DNA of 14,676 nt. Source: JBDHTS01 sp044220535 (lineage in GTDB: Bacteria > Pseudomonadota > Alphaproteobacteria > Micavibrionales > Micavibrionaceae). Positions 14,508 through 14,676 of this stretch are shown in pieces. Below the pieces are notes generated by a model, which was given only the letters and a program-made list of their open reading frames with translations, ran no database searches and was not told the DNA's origin. The position numbers and the translations under genes were made by a program. Location of the stretch: assembly GCA_044220535.1 (NCBI GenBank), contig JBGAQU010000070.1, positions 1 to 14,676 of the forward strand. Reading direction: 5' to 3'. Position 1 is the first letter of the stretch. Every line of letters starts with the position of its first letter.

Positions 14508-14676
14508 GGGCTGTCCTAGATAACTAGGAATTGGTTTCCCCCATGCAATGTCTAACCCATTGCCTTAACTGTTGTAATTGTAGTTTTGGCTCTGGGTTGT
14601 TGAACCACCGCTCGCATCCCGTCATAAACAGCGGGAAATTCTCTTTTGGGACACCGTTAAATTTGCGCATGCGGCG
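14508..14676 (-). mobile_element. Insertion sequence of IS1595 type, one end (continues beyond window)
   Basis: GGGCTGTCCTAGATAACTAG beginning at 14508 looks like the terminal inverted repeat; IS1595-family ends typically start GGG(G)CTGT. The transposase frame ends within this region, 16 bases inside the tip. The eight bases just outside (AATTTAAA, 14500-14507) may be one copy of a target duplication; the family makes 8-bp, A+T-rich duplications. The other end is outside the window. Confidence 0.6.
14524..14676 (-). CDS. IS1595-family transposase, C-terminal 50 residues
   Basis: Frame open from the right edge to a TAG at 14526-14524. The visible end reads RRMRKFNGVPKENFPLFMTG, then CERWFNN, then a Leu/Gln-rich helix (PKLQLQQLRQWVRHCMG). 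The pattern KFNG(V/I)..., ...ECEWRFNN and a closing Leu-rich helix is typical of the C-terminus of ISXO2/IS1595-like DDE transposases. The catalytic residues lie upstream of the visible part, so intactness cannot be judged. The stop codon lies inside the terminal repeat, as is common in compact insertion sequences. Confidence 0.7.
   Translation of the reverse strand, partial: RRMRKFNGVPKENFPLFMTGCERWFNNPEPKLQLQQLRQWVRHCMGETNS

Overview
The window looks like chromosomal DNA of an alphaproteobacterium. The strongest pointer is a CpdR-type single-domain response regulator, part of the alphaproteobacterial CtrA cell-cycle pathway. GTCATCC...GGATGAC palindromic repeats, a TadD lipoprotein and an EcfG-like sigma factor fit this. 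A relative of Micavibrio or the rhodospirilla is possible, but genus cannot be fixed from this sequence alone. Housekeeping genes (purA, glmM, cpdR, tRNA-Val) are visibly G+C-richer than the unrecognised genes between and beside them, so the window is a core chromosome segment with accessory inserts.

Layout, left half. The 3' end of a glycoside hydrolase family 65 gene (1-573, +) is followed by a repeat-filled spacer. Then come cpdR (848-1219, +), with a perfect -10 box so close to its ATG that the mRNA may be leaderless, and tRNA-Val(GAC) (1290-1364, +). An ECF sigma factor (1605-2150, +) follows, with a strong intrinsic terminator. A TPR lipoprotein resembling TadD (2289-3017, +) runs head-on into a three-gene minus-strand unit transcribed from about 5873: a tail-anchored, apparently catalytically dead protein kinase (5834-3723), a small multi-pass membrane protein (3713-3210), and a 57-residue Flp-type pilin-like protein (3199-3026). 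Spacers in this unit are 9-10 bases, so the genes are probably co-expressed. Together with TadD they suggest a Flp/Tad-pilus-related function. A 17-bp palindrome overlaps the likely promoter.

Layout, right half. All genes from glmM (12100-10742) to purA (7331-6036) lie on the minus strand. Between these two are an 80-residue protein of unknown function and two tandem paralogues (546 and 389 residues) that share an HEXXGH motif and a downstream NHxxGxY motif. They may be uncharacterised zinc peptidases. The start codon of the larger one lies inside a 45-bp near-perfect palindrome. Divergent from glmM is a 702-residue protein (12270-14378, +) that I read as five diverged copies of a Phd/YefM-antitoxin-like unit. 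It ends in a strong terminator. The window closes inside an IS1595-like insertion sequence: one end and the last 50 transposase residues are present.

The best candidates for something undescribed are the pseudokinase/membrane protein/pilin unit, the paired HEXXGH proteins, and the five-module Phd-like protein. Functional statements on these three are inference from motifs and need profile and structure searches.
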